Below the pieces are notes generated by a model. The model had not been told where the DNA came from. It saw only the letters and a program-made list of their open reading frames with translations, and made no database searches. Made by a program: the position numbers and the translations under genes. Below are positions 33,520 to 45,287 of a stretch of 64,000 nt of DNA, piece after piece. Origin of the DNA: Prorocentrum cordatum (lineage: Eukaryota > Sar > Dinophyceae > Prorocentrales > Prorocentraceae); the NCBI GenBank assembly GCA_963575745.1, contig CAUYUJ010016368.1, forward strand, positions 41,764 through 105,763, written 5' to 3'. Every line of letters begins with the position of its first letter. Positions within the stretch are counted from its first letter, which is position 1.

Positions 33520-34604
33520 ACGCTGTATTCGATGCGGTTCTCACGAGGGGAGAGATGATCTTTATGGTGGGGTGGCGTGCGGGTGGGACTGACGGCCACC
33601 GCAGGTGGGTTCGCGGTCACGTTGTACTCGTGGCCACGCCTAGTAGACCCTAAACCCTAAATCGTAAATTTTTAATCATATAATTATTAAACCTTGATTG
33701 CTACAGAACCGGCCCGTATGCAAACCGGCTCCATGTATTTTAAAAAATATCATTTGCTGAGCATGCGTGCAGAATCTCTTGTATTTTACATTACAAAGTG
33801 CCCGGCCCCCGTTGCGATCCGCATCCATCTATTGCAAAAAATAGCATTTGCTGAGCATGCGTGCAGAATCTCTTGTATTTTACAATGCAAAGTGCCCGGT
33901 CCCCGTTGCGACCCGGTTATGTAAACCGGCTCCATCTACTGCCAAAAATAGCACTTGCTATTTTACAATACAAACTGCCCGGCCCTCGTTGCGAGCCGAT
34001 CCATCTATTCCAAAAAATTAGCATGTGCTGCGCATGCGTGCAGAATCTCTTTCGCCCGACCCGACCCGTCCTGTCCGCTGTGCCTGCCCGACCCGTGGTC
34101 GTTAGGGTGCTCGCGTGCCAACGCCCGACCCGATCCGACGCGCTCGTTAGGGTCCGTCTGCCCGACCCGTTTCGCTTGTATGGGGCACGCGGGTGTTGAA
34201 GTTTAACAGTTCTTTCGGGTGTGTCTCGATTGTCTCTCTGTCTACCTCCCCACTCATCTCCGCCTCATGTTTTGTCATTCTATGTGCTTCATGTCAATGC
34301 TGTTCTGTGCACATGCGTTGCCTTTTAGCTCTACTAGCCCCATGCCTTTCCCGCCACCGTGCTATGGCATGGCATAGCTCGGCATGGGTTCCCCAAAAGG
34401 TGGGGACTCCTATGTGCGCGTTGTCTTTTACTCCTTCCTATCCCAGGCCTATCCCGCCACCGGACTATAGCATGGCATAGCACATCATGGGTCCCCAAAA
34501 GTAGGCTCCTCCCGCCGGACCCGACCCGTCCCGTCCGTTGGGGTCCGCCTGCCCGACTCTTCCCGCCCGTTAGAGCACTCGCGTGCCAACTGGATCGCAC
34601 ATCA

Positions 34605-34635
<31 letters not shown>

Positions 34636-34763
34636 ACGTTGTATCCGATGTGGTTATAACGAGGGGAGAGATGATCTTTATGGTGGGGCGGCTTGCGGGT
34701 GGGAGTGACGGCCACCGCAGGTGGGTTCGCGGTCAAGGTGTAATCGTGGCCAAGCCTGGTATG

Positions 34764-34820
34764 CCCTAAACCTTAAACCCTAAACCCAAAACCCTAAACC
34801 CTAAACCCGAAACCCTAAAT
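34764..34820. repeat. Interstitial telomere-like tract
   Basis: About eight imperfect CCCTAAA words (CCCTAAACCTTAAACCC, CCCAAAACCCTAAACC) follow the fourth (GTC)n cassette. Shorter runs follow other cassettes (33648, 40864, 41580, 42661). Repeats continue on both sides, so this is internal, not a chromosome end. Confidence 0.9.
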
Positions 34821-36417
34821 TTCCAATCTCATAATTATTTAACCTTAATTAACTTAAAACCGGTCGTTATGCAACCCGGCTCCATCTATTGTAACAAATA
34901 GCATTTCCTGAACATGCGTGCAGAATCTCCTGTATTTTACATTACAAAGTGCCGGCCCGTGTTGCGATCCCGGTCCATCTACTGCAACAAATAGCATTTG
35001 CTGAGCATGCGTGCAGAATCTCTTGTATTTTACATTATAAAGTGCCCGGCCCCCGTTGTGACCGGGTTATGTAAAAACGGCTCCATCTATTGTAAAAAGT
35101 AGCATTTGTCCTCAGCAGTGGTTGCACTTGGCCCTAATAACATTGTCCTCAACACTGCTCTCTCTGCTATGGTCCCGTCTTTGTCTTCAACAGTGGTTGC
35201 ACTTTCGCTGTCGTGAGTGTGGTTTATTTTCATCCTGTTGCTCCCCTGCGGCATCCCCTCGCCGCGCGGCGGGTTGTCCGGGGTCCACGCGTATGATTGG
35301 ATACCATACTCCGGCTTTATATTGTTCTGGTGTGGGTGGGGTGGGGGTCTGTTCTATAGCATGGCATATCACAGCACGGGCCCCCAAAAAGTGCGGACCC
35401 CTATGTGCGCGTTGCTTATAACGAGGGGAGAGATGATCATTATGGTGGGGTGGCTTGCGGGTGGGAGTGACGGCCACCGCAGGTGGGTTCGCGGTCAAGG
35501 TGTAATCGTGGCCAGGCCTGGTAAATCCTAAATTTTTAATCCTATAATTATTAAACCCTGAGTAACCTAAAACCAGTTGTTATGCAACCCCGCACCATGT
35601 ACTGCAAAAAGTAGCATTTCCTGAGCATGCGTGCAGAATCTCTTGTATTTGACATCGCAAAGTGCCCGGTCCCCGTTGCGAGCCCGGTCCATCTGCTGCA
35701 AAAAACAACATGTGCTGAGCATGCGCGCAGAATCTCTTGTATTTACATTACAAAGTGCCCGGTCTGTTGCGACCCGGTTATGTAAACCAGGTCCATCTAT
35801 TGCAAAAAATAACATTTGCTGAGCATGCGTGCAGAATCTCTTGTATTCTACATTACAAAGTGCCCGTTCCCTTTTCATCTATTGCAAAAAATAGCATGTG
35901 CTGAGCATGCGTGCAGTATCTTGAGTATTTGACAATACAAAGTGCCCAGTCCCCGTGGCGACCCGGTTATGTAAACCCGGTCCATCTATTGCAAAAAAAT
36001 AACATTTGCGGAGCATGCGTGCAGAATCCATTGTACATTACAAAGTGCCCGGTCCCCGTTGCGAGCAGATTCTTGTTTTCAACAAAAAAGGATTTGCTGC
36101 GTATGCGTGCAGAATCTCTTTCGCCCGACCTGACCCGTCCTGTCTGTTTTGCTTGGCCGACCCGTCCCCTCCGTTAGGGCACTCGCGTGCCAACGCCCGA
36201 CCCGATCCGTCGCGCTCGTTAGGGGGCGTCTGCCCGAACCGTTTCGCTTGTATGGGGCACGCGGGTGTTGAAGTTTACCAGTTCTCTCGTGTGTGTCTCG
36301 ATTGCCAGCTAACTCCCCACTTCTCTCCGCCTCATCATTTGTCATTCTATGTTCTTCTTGTCAATGATTTTCTGTGCACACGTGTGCGCGCCGTACTTTG
36401 CTGTTACTTGCCTTCGG

Positions 36418-36565
36418 CTTATCCCGCCACTATGCCATAGCATGGCATAGCAAGGCATGGGTATCCAAACTGTTTGCGGACATAGGGGTCCCGACTGTTT
36501 GCGGATCCAGGAATAGATATGCTATGCTATAACGCAGTGGCGGGATAGGCCCACGGTAAGTAACA
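36418..36565. repeat. Fold-back of the CTATAGC module
   Basis: CTTATCCCGCCACTATGCCA near 36418 is followed by its near-complement GCTATGCTATAACGCAGTGG, then CGGGATAGGCC, near 36520-36550. Another inverted-orientation module follows to about 36720. Confidence 0.75.
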
Positions 36566-37959
36566 ATGAAAAAAAAACATAGGGGTCCCCACTTTTTGGA
36601 GCCCATGCTATGCTATGCCATGATATAGCACAGTAGCGGGATAGGCCCAGGGCAAGTAACGGGAAAAGACGACGCGCACATAGAGGTCCCCATTTTTGGT
36701 GACCCAAGCTGTGCTATGACAGCTGTAGCAAAGTCGTGGGATTCGATGTGGTTACAACGAGGGGAGAGATGATCTTTATGTTTGGGTGGCTTGCGGGTGG
36801 GAGTGACGGCCACCGCAGGTGGGTTCGCGGTCAAGGTGTAATCGTGGCCACGCCTAGTAGACCCTAAACTCTAAATTTTTAACCTTATAATTATTAGACC
36901 CTGACTACTACAAAACCGGCCGTTATGCAAACCGGCTCCATCTATTGCAAAAAATAGAATTTGCTGCACATGGTTGCAGAAACTGTTGTATTTTACAATG
37001 CAAAGTGCCCGGCCCCCGTTGCGACCCGGCCCCATCTATTGCAAAAAATGGTATTTGCTGAGCATGCGTGCAGAATCTTTTTATTTTACAATACAAAGTG
37101 CCTGGTCCCCGCTGCGACCTTGTTATGTAAACCGGCTCCATCTCCTGCAAAAAAATAGCACTTGCTGCGCATGCGTGCAGAATCTTTAGTATTTTACAAT
37201 GCAAAGTGCCTGGCCCCCGTTGCGAGCCGATCCATCTATTCCAAAAAATAGCATTTGCTGCGTATGCGTGCAGAATCTCTTTCGCCCGACCCGACCCGTC
37301 CCGTCCGTTTTACCCCAAGCCAGCGGGGCCTGACTATCCCTGATCGTAAGTGTCAGGATCGCGATCTGCGCATGCTGGGACCTTCTCTGTGCGGATATGT
37401 ATTCGCGTGGCCTGGGAACTATGGAAACAAAAAAGTGCCCCAGACTCTGTACTGAAGCGTGTCTTAACCATCCAGTTTGTTCTGAGTGTCCCGACTGACC
37501 TTGCCACACTGTGCCTATCCAGTCGCGCTGTTCGTTATGCATTGGGTTGTATTTCGGGGTTTCTTCTACGTCTGGATTCGGTCTACCAACCAGGGGCGCT
37601 ATCCCGCCACCGCGCTATAGCATGGCATAGCACCGCATGGGTCCCCACCAAGTGGGGGCCCCTATGCGCGCGTTGCCTTTTACATCTACTTGCCCCATGC
37701 CTTTCCCGCCACCGTGCTATGGCATGGCATAGCTCGGTATGGGTTCCCCAAAAGGTGGGGACTCCTATGCGCGCGTTGTCTTTTACTCCTTCCTATCCCA
37801 GGCCTATCCCGCCACCGGACCATAGCATGGCATGGCACATCATGGGTCCCCAAAAGTAGTCTCCTCCCGCCGGACCCGACCCGTCCCGTCCGTTGGGGTC
37901 CGCCTGCCAGACTTTTCCCGCCCGTTAGAGCACTCGCGTGCCAACTGGATCGCACATCA

Positions 37960-37990
<31 letters not shown>

Positions 37991-39305
37991 ACGTTGTATT
38001 CGATGTGGTTATAACGAGGGGAGAGATGATCTTTATGGTGGGGTGGCTTGCGGGTGGGAGTGACGGCCACCGCAGGTGGGCTCGCGGTCAAGGTGTAATC
38101 GTGGCCAAGCCTGGTAGACCCTAAGTCTCTAACCTTATAATTATGAAACCCTGACTATTACAAAACCGCACGTTCTGCAAACCGGCTCCATCTACTCAAA
38201 AAAAAAAAAAAAAAATCCTGAGCATGCGCGCAGAATCTCTTGTATTTTACATTACAAAGTGCCCAGTCCCCGTTGCGACCCGGCCCCATCTATTGCAACA
38301 AATAACATTTCCTGAGCATGCGCGCAGAATCTCTTGTATTTTACGTTACAAAGTGCCCAGTCCCCGTTGCGACCCGGCCCCATCTATTGCAAAAAATAGC
38401 ATTTGCTGAGCATGCGTGCAGAATCTCTGGTATTTTACAGCTCAAAGTGCGACCCCGTCGTGTAAACCGGCTCCATCTATGATAAAAAAATAGCACTTGC
38501 TGCGCATGCGTGCAGAATCTTTTGTATTTTACAATACAAAGTGCCCGGCCCCCGTTGCGAGCCCATCCATTCCAAAACATAGCAATTGCTGCGCATGCGT
38601 GCAGAATCTTTTCCGCCCGACCCGACTCTCCCCGCCCGCCAGAGCACTCGCGTGCCCGCTGGATCGCACATCAGTCGTCCCCGTCGTCGTCGTCGTTGCC
38701 GTCGACGTTGTATTCGATGTGGTTATAACGAGGGGAGAGATGATCTTTATGGTGGGGTGGCTTGCGGGTGGGAGTGACGGCCACCGCAGGTGGGTTCGCG
38801 GTCCAGGTGTACTCGTGGCCACGCCTGGTAGACCGTAAATTTTCAATCCTATAATTATTAAACCCGGAGTTACTCAAGAGCGGTCCGTATGCAAACCGGC
38901 TCCATCTATTGCAAAAATCATTATTTCCTGAGCATGCGTGCAGAATCTCATGTTTTTTACAGCACAAAGTGCCCAGCCCCCGTCGCGTTCCGTTTCCATC
39001 CTATGCAACAAATTGCATTTCCTGCGCATGCGTGCAGAATTTTTTATTTTTTACACCACAAAGTGCTCAGCGCCCGTTGCAACTGGTTTATGTAAACCGG
39101 CTCCATCTATTGCAAAAAATAGCATTTCCTGATCCTGCGCATGCTCCATCCTGAGCATGCGTGCAGAATCTCTTGTATTTTACAATATACACTGCGACCC
39201 CCTCATGCACACCGGCTCCATCTCCTGGACAACCTCGCGCTTCCTGCGCATGCGTGCAGAATCTTTCGCCCGTTAGAGCACTCGCGTGCCAACTGGATCG
39301 CGCAT

Positions 39306-39338
<33 letters not shown>

Positions 39339-41421
39339 TCGTCGACGTTGCACTCGCTGCGGTTCTACCGAGGGGAGAGATGATCTTTATGGTGGGGTGG
39401 CGTGCGGGTGGGAGTGACGGCCGCCGCAGGTGGGTTCGCGGTCCAGGTGTACTCGTGGCGACGCCTAGTAGACCCTAAACCGTAAATTTCTAGTCCTATA
39501 ATTATTCAACCCTAATTACGATAAAACAGGCTCGTATGCAAACCGGCTCCATCTACTGCCAAAAATTGCATGTCCTGCGCATGCGTGCAGAATCTTTTGT
39601 ATTTTACATTACAAAGTGCCCAGTCCCCGTTGCGACCCCCCTCCATCTATTGCAAAAAATAGTATTTTCTGAGCATGCGCGCCGAATCTATTGTATTTTA
39701 CAATACAGAGTGCCAAGTCCTCGTTGCGACCCTGCTCCATCTATTGCAAAAAATAGCATTTCCTGAGCATGCGCGCCGAATCTATTGTATTTTACAGCAC
39801 AAAGTGCCCGACCCACTTTGCGACCCGGCCTCATCTATCGCAAAAAATAGCATTCCCTGAGCATGCGTGCAGAATCTGTTGCATTTTACAGCACAAAGTG
39901 CACCGTCCCCGTTGCGACCCGGCCCATCTATTGCACAACGCGGCATTTCCTGAGCATGCGTGCGTAATTATTCCCGCCCGACCTGACTCTTCCCGCCCGT
40001 TAGAGCACTCGCGTGCCAACTGGATCGCACATCGCTCGTCGACGTCGTCGTCGTCGTCGTCCACGTTGTAGTCGATGTGGTTATAACGAGGGGAGAGATG
40101 ATCTTTATGGTGGGGTGGCTTGCGGGTGGGAGTGACGGCCACCGCAGGTGGGTTCGCGGTCCAGGTGTACGCGTGGCCACGCCTAGTAGACCTAAAACCG
40201 GTCGTTATGCAACCCGGCTCCATCTATTGTAAAAAATAACATTTGCTGAGCATGCGTGCAGAATCTCATGTATTTTACACTACAAAGTGCCCGGCCCCCG
40301 TTGCGATCCCGTTCCATCTATTGCAGAAAATAGCATGTGCTGAGCATGCGTGCAGAATCTTTTGTATTTTGCAATATAAAGTGCCCGGCCCCCGTTGCGA
40401 CCGCGTTATGTAAACCGGCTCCATCTATTGTAAAAAGTAGCATTTGTCCTCAACAGTGGTTGCACTTGACCCTAATAGCATTGTCCTCAACACTGGTCTC
40501 TCTGCTATGGTCCCGTCTTTGTCCTCAACAGTGGTTGCACTTTCGCTGGCGTGAGTGTGGTATATTTTCATCCTGTTGCTCCCCTGCGACATCCCCTCGC
40601 CGCGCGGCGGTTTGTCCGGGGTCCACGCGTGCGATTGGATACCATACTCCGGCTTTATATTGTTCTGGTGTGGGTGGGGTGGGGGTCTGTTCTATAGCAT
40701 GGCATATCGCAGCATGGGCCCCCAACAAGTGCGGACCCCTATGTGCGCGTTGCCTATAACGAGGGGAGAGATGATCTTTATGGTGGGGTGGCTTGCGGGT
40801 GGGAGCGACGGCCACCGCAGGTGGGTTCGCGGTCAAGGTGCAATCGTGGCCAAGCCTGGTAGACCCTAAACCCTAAGTCTCTAATCCTATAATTATTAAA
40901 CCTTAATTACAACAAACCAGTTACCATGCAACCCGGCTCCATCTACGGCAAAAAATAGTATTTCCTTAGCAGGTGTGCAGAATCTCTTGTATTTTACATT
41001 ACAAAGTGCCCAGCCCCCGTTCGTTGCGACCCGGCCCCATCTATTACAACAAATAACATTTGCTGAGCATGCGTGCAGAATCTTTTGTATTTTACATTAC
41101 AAAGTGCCCAGCCCCCGTTGCGACCCCGCTCCATCTATTGCAAAAAATAGCATTTCCTGAGCATGCGCGCAGAATCCGGTATTTTACAATACAAAGTGCG
41201 ACCCCGTTGTGTAAACCGGCTCCATCTATTGCAAAAAATAGCACTTCCTGCGCATGCGTGCAGAATTTCTCGTATTTTACATTACGCAGTGCCTTCCTCT
41301 GCGAGCCGACTCACTCATTCCAAAAAATAGGCTTTGCTGCGCATGCGTGCAGAAACTCTTCCGCCCGACCCGACTCTTCCCGCCCGTTAGAGCACTCGCG
41401 TGCCAATTGGATCGCACATCA

Positions 41422-41452
<31 letters not shown>

Positions 41453-42350
41453 ACGCTGTAGTCGATGTGGTTATAACGAGGGGAGAGATGATCTTTATGG
41501 TGGGGTGGCTTGCGGGTGGGAGTGACGGCCACCGCAGGTGGGTTCGCGGTCCAGGTGTACTCGTGGCCACGCCTAGTAGACCCTAAACCCTAAACTTTAA
41601 ATTATTTAATCCTAAATTATTAAACCTTAAATATCCTAAAACCGGTCACCATGCAATCCGCCCTCATCTACGGCAAAAAATAGTATTTCCTGAGCAGGTG
41701 TGCAGAATCTCTTGTATTTAACATTACAAAGTGCCCGGTCCCCGTTGCGACCCCGCTCTATCTAGTGCAAAAAATAGCATTTGCTGAGCATGCGTGAATA
41801 CAAAGTGCCCGGTTCCCGTTGCGACCCGGTTATGTAAACCGGCTCCATCTATTTCAAAAAATACCACTTGCTGCGCATGCGTGCAGAATCTCTTGTATTT
41901 TACAATACAAAGTGCCCGGTCCCCGTTGCGATCCGGCCCCATCTATGGCAAAAAATAGCCGTTCCTGAGCATGCGTCCTGTTCGTTTTGCCTGGTCGACC
42001 CGTCCCGTTTGTTCGGGTACTCGCGTGCCATCACCCGACCCGATCCGTCGCGCTGGTTAGTGTCCGTCTGCCCGACCGTTTCGCTTGTATGGGGCACATG
42101 GTTGTTGAAGTTTAACAGTTCTCTCAGGTGTGTCTCGATTGCCAGCTACCTCTCCATTTCTCTCCGCCGCATCATTTGTCATTCTGTGTTCTTCTTGTCA
42201 ATGCTTTTCTGTGCACACATGTGCGCGTCGTACTTTACTGTTACTGTCTTCGGCCTATCCCGCCACTATGTTATAGCATGGCATAGTAAGGCATGGGTAT
42301 TCAAACATTGGGGGCCCCTATGTGCGCTGTCTTTTATCGTTACTTGTCTA

Positions 42351-42510
42351 CGACGACGACGACGACGACGACGATGTGCGATCCAGTTGGCACGCGAGTA
42401 CTCTAACGGGCGGGAAGAGTTGGGCAGGCGGACCCCAACTCATCCCGCCCGTTAGAGCACTCGCGTGCCAACTGGATCGCACATCAGTCGTCGCCGTCGT
42501 CGTTGTCGTC
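42351..42510. repeat. Head-to-head (GTC)n cassettes forming a long hairpin
   Basis: Arms of 43 nt (42373-42415 and 42443-42485) are complementary at 42 positions, with a 27-nt spacer. The flanking (GAC)n and (GTC)n tracts extend the pairing. The left arm is an inverted partial copy of the cassette. Confidence 0.93.
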
Positions 42511-43450
42511 GTCGTCGTCGTCGTCGTCGTCGACGTTGTATTCGATGTGGTTATAACAAGGGGAGAGATGATCTTTATGGTGGGGTGGCGCGCGGGTGGG
42601 AGTGACGGCCACCGCAGGTGGGTTCGCGGTCCAGGTGTACTCGTGGCCAAGCCTGGTAGTCCCTAAACCCTAAACCCTAAACCTTAAATTTCTAACCCTA
42701 CAATTTTTCAGCCCTGACTACTACAAAACCGCTCGTTATGCAAACCAGCTCCATCTATTGCAAAAAATATCATTTGCTGCACATGCGTGCAGACACTCTT
42801 GTATTTTACACTACAAAGTGCCCGGTCCCCGTTGCGACCCCGCTCCATCTACTGCAAAAAATACATTTGCTGAGCATGCGTGCAGAATCTCTAGTATTTT
42901 ACAATGCAAAGTGCCCGGTCCCCGTTGCGACCCCGTTATGTAAACCGGCTCCATCTATTCCAAAAAAACACACTTGCTGCGCATGCGTGCAGAATCCTTA
43001 TTATTTTACAATACAAAGTGCCCGGCCCCCGTTGCGAGCCGATCCATCCACTCCAAAAAATAGCATTTGCTGCGCATGCGTGCAGAATCTCTTTCGCCCG
43101 ACCCGACCCGTCCCGTCCGTTTTGCTTGCCCGACCCGTCCCGTCCGTTAGGGTACTCGCGTGCCAACGCCCGACCCGATCCGACGCGCTCGTTAGGGTCC
43201 GTGTGCCCGACCCGTTTCGCTTGTATGGGGCACGCGGGTGTTGAAGTTTAACAGTTCTCTCGGGTGTGTCTCGATTGTCTGTCTGTCTACCTCCCCACTC
43301 ATCTCCGCCTCATCATTTGTCATTCTATGTTCTTCTTGTCAATGCTGTTCTGTGCGCATGTCCTGGCAGAGGGAGCAGTCAAACCTATGATGTTCGTTCA
43401 GCCATTTTTGGTTCAGCAGGAGCGATCGTGTGCTCATAACCGATCCTCGT

Positions 43451-43680
43451 CACACGATCGCGCTGTTCTTGCCGCAGCCCACGGCCTGGCTGGCCTATTG
43501 TAGTGGCCTTCGGCCAGTGCCGCCGATCCGGGGCGCTCCGACTGATGTGATCCTTCTTCGCCCTCGTCCCTCCTTTCTGTTTCCCTCCCGTCCTCTCACT
43601 CAGCATTTATCCAGTGGCCGTCGCCTATCCCGCAACCGTGCGTGGGTGGTGGGTCAGAGGCCTCATGGATGCTGGTTGGG
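43451..43680. other. Spacer at the right end of the modular array
   Basis: Unique sequence with a small GGCCTTCGGCC hairpin near 43507. No gene is seen. Confidence 0.5.
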
Positions 43681-43865
43681 ATTTCGTGGTTGGCTGGAAC
43701 TTCTGGGGGCCTCTTGGGGGCCTCTTGGGCCTCTTGGGGCCGCTAGAGGGCCTCTTGGGGGTCTCTTGGGAGCCTCTTGGGGCTTCTTGGGGGCCTCTTC
43801 TGCGCCCCTTGGGGCCTTTTGCAGGCCTCCTTGGAGCCTCTTGGTGCGGGAGGGGTGGCACTCGA
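43681..43865. repeat. CTTGGGGCCTC repeat patch
   Basis: GGGGGCCTCTTGGGGGCCTC words, the reverse complement of the family at 3.6-6.2 kb. Confidence 0.92.
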
Positions 43866-44140
43866 GTTCGGGCCCCCCTCGGAGGCCACGATCCTTGTGA
43901 GGGGCGTCAAAAAACGCATCCGCCGGAAACTCGCCCCCCCCACCCCCACCCCCCCCTTCCCTGGCAGAGCCACCCCGGCAACCCCCCCAGAGGTTGAGGC
44001 TCTGCTTCGAGGCTGTAGCGGAGACTCCTTGAAACTCACACGCCGGATCGGGGGTTTTCTACTTTCTCCTGACGAGGGTCGCCGATCGGCACGAGCCTAT
44101 CGAAGCGCCTACAGAGGCCTGGCATGGGTGGGGTACTATA
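43866..44140. other. Leader region of the two-gene island
   Basis: After a C-rich tract (43930-43995) a frame reads EVEALLRGCSGDSLKLTRRI and remains open until 44144, where a canonical-looking donor GTGAGT begins (44145-44150). This could be an upstream exon, with the start of the next frame then mis-assigned. No domain is recognised. Confidence 0.3.
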
Positions 44141-44818
44141 ATGTACGTGAGTACCCACCACGATGATGTCATGGACGTTTACCAGTGCTATGGGACGCCG
44201 CACGATTTCTTGACGAGCTATTCTGGCGCTCGTGCGTACCATCATCTTGGGTACATGTCTATCTACTCAATGCTGCATCTGCACTACGCGGCATTCCGGT
44301 CTGGGCAGTATGTTGAGGTGCTCGCGTACAGCGAAGACATTCACCGTGATCGGGTATCCGATCTATACGTGCGTGCCCCCGCGATCTCCCCGGACACCTA
44401 TGCCATCATCTCGTCCGACTGCAGCATAGAGCGCGCGTGGTTGAACGAGCTCCTGTTTGTTCACCCTAGGGACATGTCTCACGTTGCCTATCACATCCCT
44501 TCGATGCACGGCTTCATGATGCCTCTGCTACAGGCTCGTGTCCTCACCGAGGTCGATGAGGACTACCAGGTCCAGCATTTGCAGGCCGTGGTCCCCGCTG
44601 CTCTGTCCGACAGCATCTTCGATTTCTTGTCCTATGTCCGGACGCACCACTACAACGAAGATCACGTTGACGGGGGGGCCATTGCGAGGCCCGACGCTGA
44701 CCAGAGGGACACGCTGAGGAACATTTGCGATCGGCTTCACGGCACTATCTCGCAGGCAGCCGTCAATGCTATCCACGAGGCTGTTCAGCAGGGTCCCCTG
44801 TTGGTTCGGGGACAGTGA
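44141..44818 (+). CDS. Hypothetical protein, 225 aa
   Basis: I do not recognise this protein. It is an uninterrupted frame in non-repetitive DNA with a mixed, protein-like composition rich in His, Tyr and Met, unlike the biased frames around it. Residues 14-60 are aromatic-rich (YHHLGYMSIYSMLHLHY), 80-130 are mixed with an SSDCSIERAW segment, and 140-220 look helical and soluble. I see no signal peptide or membrane segment. The ATG at 44141 overlaps a GTGAGT; a second ATG at 44171 (residue 11, GTCATGGAC) is a good alternative start. The next gene lies 469 bp downstream on the same strand. The two could be one spliced gene, but their phases and a stop at 44816-44818 argue for separate frames. 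Function unknown. Confidence 0.6.
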   Translation: MYVSTHHDDVMDVYQCYGTPHDFLTSYSGARAYHHLGYMSIYSMLHLHYAAFRSGQYVEVLAYSEDIHRDRVSDLYVRAPAISPDTYAIISSDCSIERAWLNELLFVHPRDMSHVAYHIPSMHGFMMPLLQARVLTEVDEDYQVQHLQAVVPAALSDSIFDFLSYVRTHHYNEDHVDGGAIARPDADQRDTLRNICDRLHGTISQAAVNAIHEAVQQGPLLVRGQ

Positions 44819-45287
44819 GTGGCCCTAGGCATGGTATCCCAGCCTTCGTCGCCCTTCTCCACTCTAACACGTCCATTCGTTAATGTTGTTCAGCAGCTTA
44901 TCATACACCAGGTGATCTATAGAGTCGTCTATGCATCATTGGTTGCATCACTCCAATCATGTACTCATCTATGCATCTACTTATGCATCGATGTGGCTAC
45001 CTAAGTATGCATCCTCGGAATCAGTTCGTGCTTCCATTTTCTTTGTGTAATCTGTGATTAAATCCATGCATACATCTATGCGTCCATCTCTGCATCCATC
45101 CATGCATCCATCTATACATCCACGCGTGCATCTATGCATCCATGGATGCTTAGGTCTTGCATCTCAGCAGCATCCATCCCCCCAACAAATGAGGACGTGT
45201 TATCTTCAGTTGCTTTGCTATTGTAGTCTGGTGGACGCTTGTCACAGTTGCTCCTGAAGACGCCTACGGTGTCAGGTTGTTGTAGCT
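44819..45287. other. Intergenic spacer with ATGCATCC words
   Basis: Between the two genes, about 44935-45150 carries a loose ~8-bp repeat of CTATGCATCCATC type. It could be untranslated sequence, spacer or an intron. Confidence 0.6.

Larger units (their letters stand above)
28893..43450. repeat. Second modular array: 94/107-bp units with cassettes
   Basis: Dozens of tandem copies have a landmark GAGCATGCGTGCAGAATCTC, then TTGTATTTTACATTACAAAG, TGCCCGGCCCCCGTTGCGA and CCATCTATTGCAAAAAATAG. A short form is about 94 bp. A long form of about 107 bp adds CCGGTTATGTAAACCGG, a hairpin (for example 33913-33929). Runs of units alternate with other modules: a (GTC)n cassette, a CCCGACCCGTCC module and a CTATAGCATGGCATAGC module. 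Peptides such as MRAESLVFYITKCP shift frame from unit to unit and are not genes. Confidence 0.93.

Noticed and set aside
34764-34820. True telomere
   Set aside because: The tract is short and imperfect, and unrelated repeats continue on both sides.
29323-42666. A conserved frame in all (GTC)n cassettes (MIFMVGWLAGGSDGHRRWVR)
   Set aside because: The opposite strand is equally open in the same copies, and the copies are too similar to show selection on protein.
19035-43000. Possible CRISPR array
   Set aside because: The repeats are satellites with no constant repeat alternating with unique spacers, no cas genes lie nearby, and the context is eukaryotic.
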